The notes under the pieces are model-generated. The model did no database searches and had not been told where the DNA came from. It saw only the letters and a program-made list of their open reading frames with translations. A stretch of DNA of 64,000 nt from Capsulimonas corticalis (GTDB taxonomy: Bacteria; Armatimonadota; Armatimonadia; Armatimonadales; Capsulimonadaceae): the NCBI RefSeq assembly GCF_003574315.2, contig NZ_AP025739.1:7581052-7645051 (forward strand), read 5' to 3'. The position numbers and the translations under genes were made by a program. Below are positions 1 through 8,733 of the stretch, piece by piece. How positions within the stretch are numbered: the stretch's first letter is position 1; every line of letters begins with the position of its first letter.

Positions 1-10
1 CCGCCGCCCT

Positions 11-1288
11 ATGCGTTTTTCCTCCTGGTGGGTCGCCCTGCTTCTGGTGACCCCGCTCCCCGTCGGCGCCGGACAAAAGATCCGGCGCACGCCGTGGGTG
101 ACGTACACACTGATCGCGATCAACGTCCTCGTTTACCTCGTGACGCTGCCCGACCACTCGTCGGATTTCGGAAGCCATCTGTTCCGAGTCTGGGGACTGC
201 TCCCGCTCGCGCCCCGGCCGATCACGCTGGTGACGTCGCTGTTTTTCCACGTCTCCCTCGCCCATGTCTTCTGGAACATGGCCTTCCTCTGGCTGTTCGG
301 CCCGCATGTGGAGGACGCCGTCGGCCCCTGGACCTTTCTGATTCTCTATCTGGGCGGCGGGATCACCGCCGGCCTGCTGCATATGGCGGTGGTGCTGCTC
401 TTCGCCTCGCATCTGCCCTCCACGCCGGAGCCTCTGGTCGGCGCGAGCGGAGCGGTCTCGGCGATCTTGGCGCCCTTCGCGATCCGCTATCACCGGGCGC
501 ATCTGCGCCTGATCTGGCCGATCGGCTTCCTGATGGGCAACAAATGGGGAGACCTGGAAGCGCCGGCGCTGGCGGCGCTCGGCGTATGGCTCGCGCAAAA
601 CCTCGCCGGCGCGTTCCGGGGTATTCTGGACCCCGCCAGCTGGGGCATCGCTTACTGGGCGCACCTCGGCGGCTTTGTCTTCGGCCTGCTTACGGCGGAG
701 CTGACCGGGCTTTTCCGAGACGGCCGCCAGGAGTATACGCTGGAGGACGCGCGCGCGGCCGTAGCGCATGGCCGCGACCGCCACGCCGTCGCGGTCGAGA
801 AGTTCCGGTCGTTTCTGCAGCTCGATCCCGACAACGCCGCCGTGCGCGTGGAATTGGCGGCGGCTGAGGCGAAGTACGGCAGCGCGGAGGAGCGGCGCGA
901 GGCGGCGCGCGAAATGGCGGGCGCCGTCCGTCTGTTCCAGCGCCAGGGACAGCATGTCGACGCAATCCAAACCTGCGCCCAAGCCGTGAGCCTGGGCCTG
1001 CCCCTTGCCTTCACCTCACGCGAACGCCTGCGTCTGAGCGGCGCCGCGCAGGACCAGGGCGACCGCCCCACCGCGATCGTGCTCCTTCAGGATCTGATCG
1101 CCGAAACCCCGGACGCCTCGGAAAGCGAGATCGCCCACCTGCGCCTCGGCCAGCTCCTGCTCAGCGCCGATCCCCAGGCCGCCTACATCATGCTCTCCAC
1201 CTTCCTAGAACATTACCCGGACAGCGAATGGGCGCGCCGCGCCCGCGACCTGCGCGCCGAAGCGGCGCTCCTGGCCGACACGGAATAG
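11..1288 (+). CDS. Rhomboid-family intramembrane serine protease with C-terminal TPR-like region
   Basis: Probable rhomboid protease, which cleaves membrane proteins within or next to the bilayer. Hydrophobic segments fill residues ~30-240. The catalytic serine is in GASG (Ser146) and the catalytic histidine in AHLGGFVFG (His218), the usual Ser-His dyad. After residue ~250 the protein is soluble and alanine-rich with helical repeats (FLQLDPDNAAVRVELAAAE; LRLGQLLL), which look like TPRs for partner binding. The reading frame is open to the left edge of the window, so the true start may lie outside. An in-frame GTG at 47, just before PLPVGAGQKIRR, would give a more typical rhomboid N-terminus. 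The gene ends before the BlaI promoter and is probably transcribed separately from it. The family call is firm; the substrate is unknown. Confidence 0.88.
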   Translation: MRFSSWWVALLLVTPLPVGAGQKIRRTPWVTYTLIAINVLVYLVTLPDHSSDFGSHLFRVWGLLPLAPRPITLVTSLFFHVSLAHVFWNMAFLWLFGPHVEDAVGPWTFLILYLGGGITAGLLHMAVVLLFASHLPSTPEPLVGASGAVSAILAPFAIRYHRAHLRLIWPIGFLMGNKWGDLEAPALAALGVWLAQNLAGAFRGILDPASWGIAYWAHLGGFVFGLLTAELTGLFRDGRQEYTLEDARAAVAHGRDRHAVAVEKFRSFLQLDPDNAAVRVELAAAEAKYGSAEERREAAREMAGAVRLFQRQGQHVDAIQTCAQAVSLGLPLAFTSRERLRLSGAAQDQGDRPTAIVLLQDLIAETPDASESEIAHLRLGQLLLSADPQAAYIMLSTFLEHYPDSEWARRARDLRAEAALLADTE

Positions 1289-1293
1289 TCCCC

Positions 1294-1349
1294 GTTAAAA
1301 AATTAACGGATCGCTTGACAAAACGCCTCCCGTGTGTTAAATTGTTAAC
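1294..1349 (+). promoter_or_regulatory. Promoter with two identical dyads upstream of the BlaI-like gene
   Basis: TTGACA (1315-1320), a 17-nt spacer and TAAATT (1338-1343) form a good sigma-70 promoter. GTTAA-N4-TTAAC occurs twice, at 1294-1307 and 1336-1349. The centres are 42 bp apart, about four helical turns. The second copy covers the -10 box. This is the layout expected for autorepression by the BlaI-type protein encoded just downstream. Confidence 0.75.
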
Positions 1350-1369
1350 AGTACTTTGTGAGGGAAATC

Positions 1370-1804
1370 ATGCCGCGAAAACAAGAAGAGTATCTGACCA
1401 AGCGCGAGCAGCAGATCATGGAGATTATCTATCGCCATGGCCGCGCGGATGTGGCGGCGGTGATGGACGGTCTGGCGGACGATCTCAGCAATTCGGCGGT
1501 GCGGACGCATCTGCGCATTCTGGAGAGCAAGGGGCATCTAACGCACGCCGAGGAGAACGGCCGGTTTATTTACGCGCCGACGCGGGCGCGCAAGAGCGCG
1601 GCGCGCTCGGCGCTGTCCGGGCTGCTTCAGACATTCTTCGACGACTCGGTGGAACAGGTGATGGCGACGATGCTGTCCGTGCGCGGGAAGAACCTCAAGC
1701 CGGAGGAACTGGACCGGCTGAGCGAAATGATCGAGCGAGCGCGGGCCGCCAAGACGCCCGACGCCGCGCCAGAATCGGAGACGCAATCGGATCGCGAGGA
1801 CTAA
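1370..1804 (+). CDS. BlaI/MecI/CopY-family transcriptional repressor
   Basis: A 144-residue winged-helix repressor. The N-terminal segment LTKREQQIMEIIYRHG, the recognition helix around NSAVRTHLRILESKGHL and the wing (HAEENGRFIYAP) match the Penicillinase_R family. The C-terminal half is the dimerisation region that BlaR1-type peptidases cleave to relieve repression. ATG 1370 is preferred over the in-frame GTG at 1358 because GAGGG (1360-1364) sits five bases upstream of it. It lies 1 bp from the M56 peptidase gene, the classic blaI-blaR1 pairing. Two dyads at its promoter suggest autoregulation. The inducing signal is not evident; no beta-lactamase gene is adjacent. Confidence 0.9.
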   Translation: MPRKQEEYLTKREQQIMEIIYRHGRADVAAVMDGLADDLSNSAVRTHLRILESKGHLTHAEENGRFIYAPTRARKSAARSALSGLLQTFFDDSVEQVMATMLSVRGKNLKPEELDRLSEMIERARAAKTPDAAPESETQSDRED

Positions 1805-1805
1805 G

Positions 1806-3854
1806 ATGGATACTCTCTCCTGGGCCGCAGGCAATTCGACAGATCCCACAACCGCGCTTTGGGCGAGCGTGTCCGTCAAAAGTGTCCTGGTGCTTGCGTT
1901 CGCCTTCACGCTGAGCATCGCCCTGCGCCGCGCCTCGGCGGCGTCGCGCCATACGCTGTGGCTGGCGTCACTGCTCGCGCTGGCCGGCCTACCTCTGCTC
2001 AGCCTTTCCGTCCCGAAATTCACGCTCCCGATCCTGCCCGCCGCCGCGCCCTCCTCCAGCGCTCGTCATTCTGCAATCGCCGCCCAGCGCGATCCAGAGG
2101 CCCGCGAGAGCGGCCGTCTCTCGTCCGCAAGTCCTTTCCCTCCAATCGTCACAGGCGATGTGACGCCGCCATCGATTTCCCGCGCCGCGCCGATGACGGC
2201 GGCTCACGCAAAGACGAAAGACTCAGCGCAAAACGCAGCTCCGGCGCTTGCTCGGCAAAGAACGAGCCCGAGCGCACCCTGGCTTTTGCTCATCTGGATC
2301 GCCGGCGTGTGTTTGATGCTGGCGCGAACGCTGCTGGGTTTCGCGGGCGCGCGGCGCCTGGTCCAGCGCTGCGATGTGATCCTGGGAGGGGCGACATGGG
2401 AGCGCGTTCAGGACGCGCGGCGGCGGCTGTCGGTCGCGCGGCGCGTCGTCCTGCGTGTGGGATCCACCGATCGCACGCTGTCCGTCCCGATGACCTGCGG
2501 CGTGCTCCACCCGACGATCCTGCTGCCGCGCAATGCGAGCGAGTGGCCGGAGGAGCGCCTCCGCGCCGCGATACTGCATGAGACGGCGCACATCCGCCGC
2601 CGGGATTGGCTGACGATGGCGCTCACCCAGTTCGTCTGCGCGCTGTACTGGTGGAATCCGCTCGTGTGGGTCGCCGCTCAGAAGCTGCGCCTGGAGAGCG
2701 AGCAGGCGTGCGACGATCTTGTTCTCGGCGCAGGCGTCCCCGCCGCCGACTATGCTTCCCATCTGCTGGACGTCGCTCGCGGGCTGACGGCTTCCCGGCA
2801 GCCCCTCGCCGCCGTGGCGATGGCGCAGCCGCGCGAGATCGCGCGGCGTCTGGAATCGATCCTCGCCGAACATCGGGATCGACGCGGCGCCACGCGCGGC
2901 GGCTTCGCTCTGGCCGGCGTGCTCCTGGCCGGGTCGGGATCGCTCGCGGCGATCCATCTGGCGGCGCGCATCCACGCAATCTCCCAGGAATCCCCTTCTC
3001 GTTTGAGCGCGGACGCTTCCCCGGGCGCCGTTCAACTCAAATTGGTCCAGACGCTGAAAACCGATGATAAGGTCAACTGCATCGCCTTTACGCCGGACAG
3101 CAAACGCATTCTCGCCGGGAGCTGGAGCACCCTGTGGGATGATTTCCAGACTAAATACAGTCACGAAGGCGTGATCGCGTTCTGGAGCGCCGAAACGGGA
3201 AAACAACTGTCGAAACGCCGGCTCCCCGCGCCGCTGATCTCGGTGGCCTATTCGCCGGATGGGCGGCTTCTCGCGACGGGCTACGCCGGCGGCGACTTGC
3301 GGATCTCCGACAGCGCGACGGGGCGAACGCTGCGTCAAACCCATCTGCCCTCGGACGGGATCGAAGTGCTCCAATTCTCTCCCGACGGCCTGACCCTCGC
3401 CTGCGGGACCTTCCAAAGCGGCGAGTGCTCGAGCGGTCCCGGCCCGCTTTACTTAGTCGATCCCAGCACCGGCAGACAGCGCGACAAGGGATACCACGGC
3501 GTCTTCCGCAAGATTCCGCGCCGCTGGGACCGGCAATGGTTCGCGGTGGGAAACGGACGCCTCGTCACCTGGAGCAACGGCGTCTCGCTGTGGTCGCCCG
3601 CGTGGGGCCAGCCGACGATTCATCTCCGCCAATACTTAGCTCGGATATGCGCGGTCCAGGGGAACCGTGTCGCCATTCTGGAGGACAGTGAGATCCACCT
3701 CTGGGACATTCGCGCGCGCCGTGAAGTCGGCGCGGTCAGCGTTGGAGATCTGGGAAACGCCGGCTACCCGCATCTCGCCTTTTCGCCCGACGGCCGCTAT
3801 CTCGCGTACGGAGGATCCGGCGCGATCAAAGTTTGGCGCGTTTCCGGGAGTTAG
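1806..3854 (+). CDS. M56 (BlaR1-like) membrane metallopeptidase fused to a WD40-like propeller
   Basis: A membrane sensor-peptidase of 682 residues. Hydrophobic segments lie near residues 17-42, 50-70, 157-180 and 363-388. Zinc ligands are in HETAH (His258-His262), with a third ligand in the ESEQACDD segment (~residue 297), typical of peptidase family M56. In BlaR1 and MecR1 the C-terminal part is a penicillin-binding sensor. Here, from residue ~412, it is replaced by repeats such as VNCIAFTPDSKRILAG, ISVAYSPDGRLLATG and LAFSPDGRYLAYG, a WD40-like beta-propeller placed after the last membrane helix. By analogy the peptidase would cleave the BlaI-like repressor encoded 1 bp upstream. The ligand of the propeller is unknown. 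Confidence 0.88.
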   Translation: MDTLSWAAGNSTDPTTALWASVSVKSVLVLAFAFTLSIALRRASAASRHTLWLASLLALAGLPLLSLSVPKFTLPILPAAAPSSSARHSAIAAQRDPEARESGRLSSASPFPPIVTGDVTPPSISRAAPMTAAHAKTKDSAQNAAPALARQRTSPSAPWLLLIWIAGVCLMLARTLLGFAGARRLVQRCDVILGGATWERVQDARRRLSVARRVVLRVGSTDRTLSVPMTCGVLHPTILLPRNASEWPEERLRAAILHETAHIRRRDWLTMALTQFVCALYWWNPLVWVAAQKLRLESEQACDDLVLGAGVPAADYASHLLDVARGLTASRQPLAAVAMAQPREIARRLESILAEHRDRRGATRGGFALAGVLLAGSGSLAAIHLAARIHAISQESPSRLSADASPGAVQLKLVQTLKTDDKVNCIAFTPDSKRILAGSWSTLWDDFQTKYSHEGVIAFWSAETGKQLSKRRLPAPLISVAYSPDGRLLATGYAGGDLRISDSATGRTLRQTHLPSDGIEVLQFSPDGLTLACGTFQSGECSSGPGPLYLVDPSTGRQRDKGYHGVFRKIPRRWDRQWFAVGNGRLVTWSNGVSLWSPAWGQPTIHLRQYLARICAVQGNRVAILEDSEIHLWDIRARREVGAVSVGDLGNAGYPHLAFSPDGRYLAYGGSGAIKVWRVSGS

Positions 3855-3863
3855 AGTTTCGCT

Positions 3864-5660
3864 CTATCGCGCGGCCGCCGCGCCGTTCTCATATTGGGCC
3901 GCGAAGAGCTTCGCGTAGCGGCCGCCGGCGGCGAGAAGGGTGTCGTGCGTTCCGCGTTCGACGATCCGGCCGCTGTCCATCACGAGAATCTGGTCGGCGG
4001 CAAGGATGGTGGAGAGACGATGGGCGATGGCGATCGTCGTGCGGCCGCGCATGAGCGGCGTGAGGGCGGCGTGGATCGCCTGTTCCGAATGGGTGTCAAG
4101 CTCGGAGGTTGCTTCGTCGAGAACGAGTATCCGGGGGTTCTTGAGGATGGCCCGCGCGATGGCGATGCGCTGCTTCTCGCCGCCGGAAAGCTTGTAACCG
4201 CGCTCGCCGACGATTGTCTCGTAACGGTCCGGCAGGGTGAGGATGTGATCGTGGATCGCGGCGGCTTTGGCGGCTTCGGCGATCTGCTCGTCGGTGGCGT
4301 CAGGGTCGCCAAAGCGCAGGTTTTCGCGGATCGTGTCGTGCAGCAGGAAGGTTTCCTGGGTCACGAAGCCGATGGACGCGCCCAGCGAGGCGAGCGGGAT
4401 ATTGCGGACGTCGGCGCCATCAATTCGCACAGCCCCAGAGCTAACGTCGTACAAACGCGCGAGCAGATACGTCATGGTGCTCTTGCCGGCGCCGGAATGA
4501 CCGACGAGGGCGATCAATTGGCCGGGCTGCGCGGAAAAGGACACATCGGCCAGCGTCGGCTTTTCCTGGCCGGCCTTGTAACGGAACGTAACGCCGTCGA
4601 ACTCGACCGCGCCGACGATAGGCTGCGCGGCGCCATTGGCGATTTCGGGCGCGTCGGCGATCTCGGGCTTCAGGTCCAGATACTCGAAGATGCGGTCGAA
4701 AAGCGCGAGGGTGCTGGTCAGCTGCACCTGAATGTTCAGCAGAGCGGCGAGCGGAAAGAAGAGGCGCGACTGCAAGGCGGTGAAGGCGACGATGCCGCCC
4801 AGGCTGATCTCCCGCGCGCCGTGGCCGATCATCAGATATCCCGCCATCCAGTAGACCAGAATCGGCGTGAGCGAGAGTATGACTCCGATCCGGTCGTAGA
4901 AGTAGCGAGTCAGCAGCGATTGCTTGATCAGCAGCGTCGTCAGCGCGTCGTTTTCACGGTCGAACTTCTCCAGCGTCAGCCCCTGGCGCCCAGTCGTCTT
5001 CGTCAGCAAAATCCCCGAAACAGAGAGCATTTCCTGCGTCGCCGCCGTCAGCAAAGCCGTCTGCTCCTGAGCGTCTCGCTTGATCGTCCGGCCAATGCGG
5101 CCGACCTTCGCGGCGATCAGCGCGAATAACGGAAGCGTCCCCATGGAAAACAGCGTCAGCCGCCAATCCAGCGCCAGCATCGCGCCGACCGTCGATAGCA
5201 CGATCGCCGTATGGGATAACACCGTCGTGGCCGTGTCGCTCACCACGCCCTGCACGCCGCCGACATCGCTGGAGATGCGCGACTGGATCTCCCCGGTTCG
5301 CGTCTCGGTAAAGAACCGCAGTGGCATCGCCTGCAAGTGCGCGAACAGCTTACGCCGCAGATCGCGCATGATCTTCTGACCGACCTGGATACTGACGTAG
5401 TTGTACAGCATCGTCACGCCCATGCCGGCGAGAACCGCCAGGATGGTGTACGCCGAGTACCGGGTCACGACGCTCATATTCCGCGGGAGGATTCCCTGAT
5501 TGACGATCACCTTGAGAAACAGCGGCGGCAGCAGGCCGAGCGCGGCGGAGCAGGTGACGCCCGCAACGGTCAGCCAGATCTGGGGACGGTAGGAGGAGAA
5601 TAAGCCGATCACACGCCGGAGCGTGCGCCGCGTGTCAAAAGCGCCGATGTCTTGGGTCAT
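3864..5660 (-). CDS. ABC transporter, fused permease and ATPase (exporter type)
   Basis: A 598-residue half-transporter of the MsbA/LmrA type. The N-terminal ~300 residues carry six membrane helices (for example WRLTLFSMGTLPLFALIAAK). The ATPase domain shows Walker A GHSGAGKST (~residue 388), the signature LSGGEKQRIAIARAI (~490), Walker B ILVLDEATS (~512) and the H-loop IAHRLST. The start at MTQDIGAFDTRR is used because an earlier ATG at 5744 would overlap the glycosyltransferase gene. It lies 7 bp after that gene on the same strand, so it may export a glycolipid or glycan precursor, but the substrate cannot be read from sequence. Its 3' end faces the M56 gene with only 9 bp between them. Confidence 0.92.
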   Translation of the reverse strand: MTQDIGAFDTRRTLRRVIGLFSSYRPQIWLTVAGVTCSAALGLLPPLFLKVIVNQGILPRNMSVVTRYSAYTILAVLAGMGVTMLYNYVSIQVGQKIMRDLRRKLFAHLQAMPLRFFTETRTGEIQSRISSDVGGVQGVVSDTATTVLSHTAIVLSTVGAMLALDWRLTLFSMGTLPLFALIAAKVGRIGRTIKRDAQEQTALLTAATQEMLSVSGILLTKTTGRQGLTLEKFDRENDALTTLLIKQSLLTRYFYDRIGVILSLTPILVYWMAGYLMIGHGAREISLGGIVAFTALQSRLFFPLAALLNIQVQLTSTLALFDRIFEYLDLKPEIADAPEIANGAAQPIVGAVEFDGVTFRYKAGQEKPTLADVSFSAQPGQLIALVGHSGAGKSTMTYLLARLYDVSSGAVRIDGADVRNIPLASLGASIGFVTQETFLLHDTIRENLRFGDPDATDEQIAEAAKAAAIHDHILTLPDRYETIVGERGYKLSGGEKQRIAIARAILKNPRILVLDEATSELDTHSEQAIHAALTPLMRGRTTIAIAHRLSTILAADQILVMDSGRIVERGTHDTLLAAGGRYAKLFAAQYENGAAAAR

Positions 5661-5667
5661 AAGGATA

Positions 5668-6600
5668 CTATTGAGACGGTGAACCGAGACCGCGATCGCG
5701 GCGGGATCTCCGGCGGAACTGCTGCGCGCGCCACCGGGCGACATCGCTCAGCGGCCACCGGCTCCAGAGCGGCGACTGCCCCACGACGTGCTGCAGCGAC
5801 AGCGCCAGGCGGCGCGCCGACACGCGCACGGGAACTCTGGGATCCCAATCTTCCGCCAGGCGAATCGCGATGCCCTGCATTACCTCGTCATACGCCGCTT
5901 TCGGGTCGGAACTCATCAAGGCGGCGAAGTGCGCCTGCGGATACCCTTCCGTGAGCGCATAGGCGCGCCACCACGCGGACGGCCATTTGAGGACGGACAG
6001 CGCGGGCAGATGCCGGACCTTCAATCCCGCCTTGTACGCGCGGCCGAGATATTCGACATCGATCGGCCGCGACAGCGACGCCGGATCGGCCCAGTAACCA
6101 ATCACATCCACGATGGACCGGCGATGCAGCCAGCCCGAAGGCGGCGCGTTAAACGTCCCATACGCTTGCCCCTCCGGCGGTTTGCCGGCCACGCCGCGCA
6201 CGCCTTCGGGCGCGAGCAGCGCCACAAGGCCATGCACAAAGTCGTCGCCGCTGCTTTCCAGCGCCTCCGTCATCCCCGAAAGGCGCCAGGGAAACCACAG
6301 GTCATCATGACCCAGATACGCAATATACCGCCCCCGCGCCCGGCGCAGCCCCTCGCTGTTCGGCCCGCTCTGCGACCCCGTGTTGACCGGCAGATTGATC
6401 CAGCGGATTCGGGGATCGCCGAACGACGCGACGACTTCGGCGGTGTCGTCCATACAGGCGTCCCCAATCACCAGCAGCTCAAAGTCCGCGCACGTTTGGC
6501 GCAGCACGCTTTCGATCGTCCAGCGCAGCGTCGCGCTGCGGTTATAAGTGGCGATAATCACGCTCACAAGCGGAGCCGGCGATGCGGTCGTGTCGATCAT
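5668..6600 (-). CDS. Family 2 glycosyltransferase
   Basis: A GT-A fold transferase of 310 residues. The N-terminus VSVIIATYNRSATLRWTI and the nucleotide-binding region (FELLVIGDACMDDTAEVV) are typical GT2 signatures. A metal-binding acidic motif is seen in YLGHDDLWFPW. No membrane segment is evident, so it is probably cytoplasmic and uses an NDP-sugar donor. It lies between an RmlC-like epimerase gene (8 bp upstream) and the ABC exporter gene (7 bp downstream), consistent with a small glycan-assembly operon. The acceptor is unknown. Confidence 0.88.
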   Translation of the reverse strand: MIDTTASPAPLVSVIIATYNRSATLRWTIESVLRQTCADFELLVIGDACMDDTAEVVASFGDPRIRWINLPVNTGSQSGPNSEGLRRARGRYIAYLGHDDLWFPWRLSGMTEALESSGDDFVHGLVALLAPEGVRGVAGKPPEGQAYGTFNAPPSGWLHRRSIVDVIGYWADPASLSRPIDVEYLGRAYKAGLKVRHLPALSVLKWPSAWWRAYALTEGYPQAHFAALMSSDPKAAYDEVMQGIAIRLAEDWDPRVPVRVSARRLALSLQHVVGQSPLWSRWPLSDVARWRAQQFRRRSRRDRGLGSPSQ

Positions 6601-6608
6601 GGGGACGT

Positions 6609-7136
6609 TTACTGAGGACCAAGGTCGCCGAAATCATAGGGGATCAGATCGTTTTGAAACGGCAGGCGGAATTTGTCCGGATCGGCGTGATTGTAAGGCT
6701 TCGTCGGCAGGTTGATCATGATGGCGTCTTCGGAGCCGACATTCATCACTGCATGGTACACACCCTTGGGAATGACGATCAGCGCGGTGTTCCGTTCGCT
6801 GATCGTGATCTTATTGAGCATTCCATGCGTTGGAGAATCCTTGCGGTCGTCGTAAAACGCCCAGTGCAGCGTTCCCACGCAGTGATGGATCCGGTCATCC
6901 TGCTTGGCGTGCACGACCCACCCGCGTCCTTGCCCTCGATTGATCCGGACCTGATACGCGTAGACAAGCGGCTCAGGGTGCAAATTCCAAGCGGGGGAGT
7001 AAATCTCAACCAATTCGCCGCGCGGATCGACGATATGGGTTTCGGGCCGCACGATCAGGCCGACGATGCGGTCATCCACCAAACGTCCGTCAGGATAAAC
7101 CGTCTGAGAAACTTTGACAGGCGCCGAGGCAGACAT
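6609..7136 (-). CDS. RmlC-like (dTDP-4-dehydrorhamnose 3,5-epimerase family) cupin protein
   Basis: A cupin of about 175 residues. Segments DPRGELVEIY, GWVVHAKQDDRIHHCVGTLH and GVYHAVMNVGSEDAIMINLP follow the RmlC fold. The trailing YNHADPDKFRLP is typical of the family, which epimerises dTDP-4-keto-6-deoxyglucose on the way to dTDP-rhamnose or a related deoxysugar. The start at 7136 (MSASAP) is chosen because AGAAGGA precedes it; the upstream ATG at 7157 lacks a ribosome site. A TATAAT lies at 7174-7179. Rhamnosyl-precursor synthesis would suit the adjacent glycosyltransferase. Substrate specificity within the family is uncertain, and no rmlA, rmlB or rmlD is in the window. Confidence 0.8.
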   Translation of the reverse strand: MSASAPVKVSQTVYPDGRLVDDRIVGLIVRPETHIVDPRGELVEIYSPAWNLHPEPLVYAYQVRINRGQGRGWVVHAKQDDRIHHCVGTLHWAFYDDRKDSPTHGMLNKITISERNTALIVIPKGVYHAVMNVGSEDAIMINLPTKPYNHADPDKFRLPFQNDLIPYDFGDLGPQ

Positions 7137-7227
7137 ATCGGTAAGTCCTTCTGACATTGTATTGCGTTGAAGGATTATACACCACGCTCCGGGAGATTAG
7201 AACATTCTGAAGATCTGGAAAGCGGGA

Positions 7228-8430
7228 TTACTCTTCACCGTTCGAAAACGGAGGCTCCAGCAGATCCTGCGCCCGGCGCAGCGCCGATTCGCCGAAGCGC
7301 TCCCGCAGCGCATTCAGCGTGGCGTCCACCTTCTTCGCCTTCGCCGCCTCCTCCGCCGGGCGCGTGTCCCAGAGATTGAGCTGCAGGGGAACTTCCAGGT
7401 TACCAACGCCCACGCCGAGCAGACGCACCGGGCGCCCTTCGGGCCAGATTTGATCGAGAAGTTTTAAGGCCAATGGGAGAATGACGGATTCCTGATCGGT
7501 GGGGTGGGGCACGGAGAACTGGCGCGTGAGCGTCGTGAAGTCGGACCAGCGGATCTTGAGCTTCACCGTCCCGCCGCAAACGCCGTCCTTCTTCAGATGC
7601 GCGCAAACCTGGCGGACCTGCGCGCGCAGCGTCTGCCGCAGCATGTCGCCGTCCGTAACATCCCTGGCGAACGTCGTCTCTTTGGACATCGACTTGGCGT
7701 CACGCTCGGTGACGATCGGACGGTCGTCGAGTCCCCGGGCATGCCGCGCCATGAAGTCGCCATGCTTGCCAAATCGCCGGCGCAGATCCGCCTCCGGCCA
7801 GCGGGCGATATCGCCGATCGTACGGACGCCCAGCTCCGCGAGCCGCTCGGATGTCCGCCCGCCGACGCCCCAAAGCGCATCCGCCGGCAAGGGATCGAGA
7901 AACGCGGCTTCCCCTCCCGGCGGCGCTTCGCAGATCGCCTGAGGCGACGCGCCCGTACCGACGCGCATCTTCCCCACATCCGTCGCGATCTTGGCGACGA
8001 GCTTATTCGTGGCGATTCCCAGCGAGCACGATAACCCCAGCTCATTCCGGATCTCATCCTGAAGGCGGCGCGCGATTTGTATCCCCGGCTCCCGCAGCGC
8101 CGAGACATCCATAAACGCCTCATCGATCGAGATCTGCTCCACAAGCGGCGTCACCCCACGCACGCGCGCCATCACCTCCGCGCTCGCCGCCCGGTACGCG
8201 GAGAAATCGCACGGCAGACAGAGCAGCCCCGGACACAGCCCCCGCGCCCGTCCCATCGGCATCGCCGACCGGACGCCATACCGCCGCGCCTCATATGAGC
8301 ACGACGCCACCACCCCTCGCCCATCCGGCGATCCGCCGACCGCGAACGCCTTGCCGCGCAGACTGGGATCGCGCCGTTCTTCGACAGCGCAGTAGAATGC
8401 GTCGAGATCGAGATGGAGAATGGTTCGCAT
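7228..8430 (-). CDS. dinB: DNA polymerase IV (Y-family translesion polymerase)
   Basis: A 400-residue Y-family polymerase. The start MRTILHLDLDAFYCAVEE carries the first catalytic aspartates. SIDEAFMDVS holds the second acidic pair. SYEARRYGVRSAMP and LGIATNKLVAKIAT are DinB motifs, followed by the HhH region (LWGVGGRTSERLAELGV) and the little-finger domain. The open frame extends 93 codons further upstream, but that part lies in a long inverted repeat and looks non-coding, so ATG 8430 is the start. It performs error-prone bypass of damaged template bases. No LexA-type box was recognised upstream. Confidence 0.94.
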   Translation of the reverse strand: MRTILHLDLDAFYCAVEERRDPSLRGKAFAVGGSPDGRGVVASCSYEARRYGVRSAMPMGRARGLCPGLLCLPCDFSAYRAASAEVMARVRGVTPLVEQISIDEAFMDVSALREPGIQIARRLQDEIRNELGLSCSLGIATNKLVAKIATDVGKMRVGTGASPQAICEAPPGGEAAFLDPLPADALWGVGGRTSERLAELGVRTIGDIARWPEADLRRRFGKHGDFMARHARGLDDRPIVTERDAKSMSKETTFARDVTDGDMLRQTLRAQVRQVCAHLKKDGVCGGTVKLKIRWSDFTTLTRQFSVPHPTDQESVILPLALKLLDQIWPEGRPVRLLGVGVGNLEVPLQLNLWDTRPAEEAAKAKKVDATLNALRERFGESALRRAQDLLEPPFSNGEE

Positions 8431-8497
8431 GCGATTCAAATACCCGATTTGCCCACGCGCGGCCTTCGCGTGTCCCCTCGTGCGCAAAGCTATCCCC

Positions 8498-8692
8498 GGC
8501 CTCCGGCCGCCCCTCCAGGGCAAACCCACCCCCGCGCTTCGCGCGACCCCTCCCGCCGACGGGAAGGGTGAGTAAGATTGCCACTTACGCAAGTCGCCTA
8601 CGATAACACCCTCTGAAATAACCCTTCCCGTCGGCGGGAGGGGTCGCGCGAAGCGCGGGGGTGGGTTTGCCCTGGAGGGGCGGCCGGAGGCC
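8498..8692. repeat. Perfect 72-bp inverted repeat with 51-nt loop
   Basis: Arms 8498-8569 and 8621-8692 are exact reverse complements, with a 51-nt centre at 8570-8620. Each arm holds a nested small palindrome (GCGCTTCGCGC). The element fills most of the 304-bp gap between the end of the GH78 gene and the dinB start. It has no coding capacity of its own. It could be a MITE or BIME-like mobile repeat that also terminates transcription. Confidence 0.9.
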
Positions 8693-8733
8693 GAGGGTAG
8701 GTTTGCCAAAGCGCCAGGATAGTCGGAAACAGA

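Noticed and set aside
2223..3416. 397-codon open frame antisense to the M56 gene
   Set aside because: Arginine- and glycine-rich translation with no recognisable domain, fully inside a well-supported gene; typical of GC-rich antisense frames.
8431..8709. 93-codon extension of DinB
   Set aside because: It runs through the 72-bp inverted repeat and lacks family similarity; DinB proteins start at the MRTILHLDLD-like segment.
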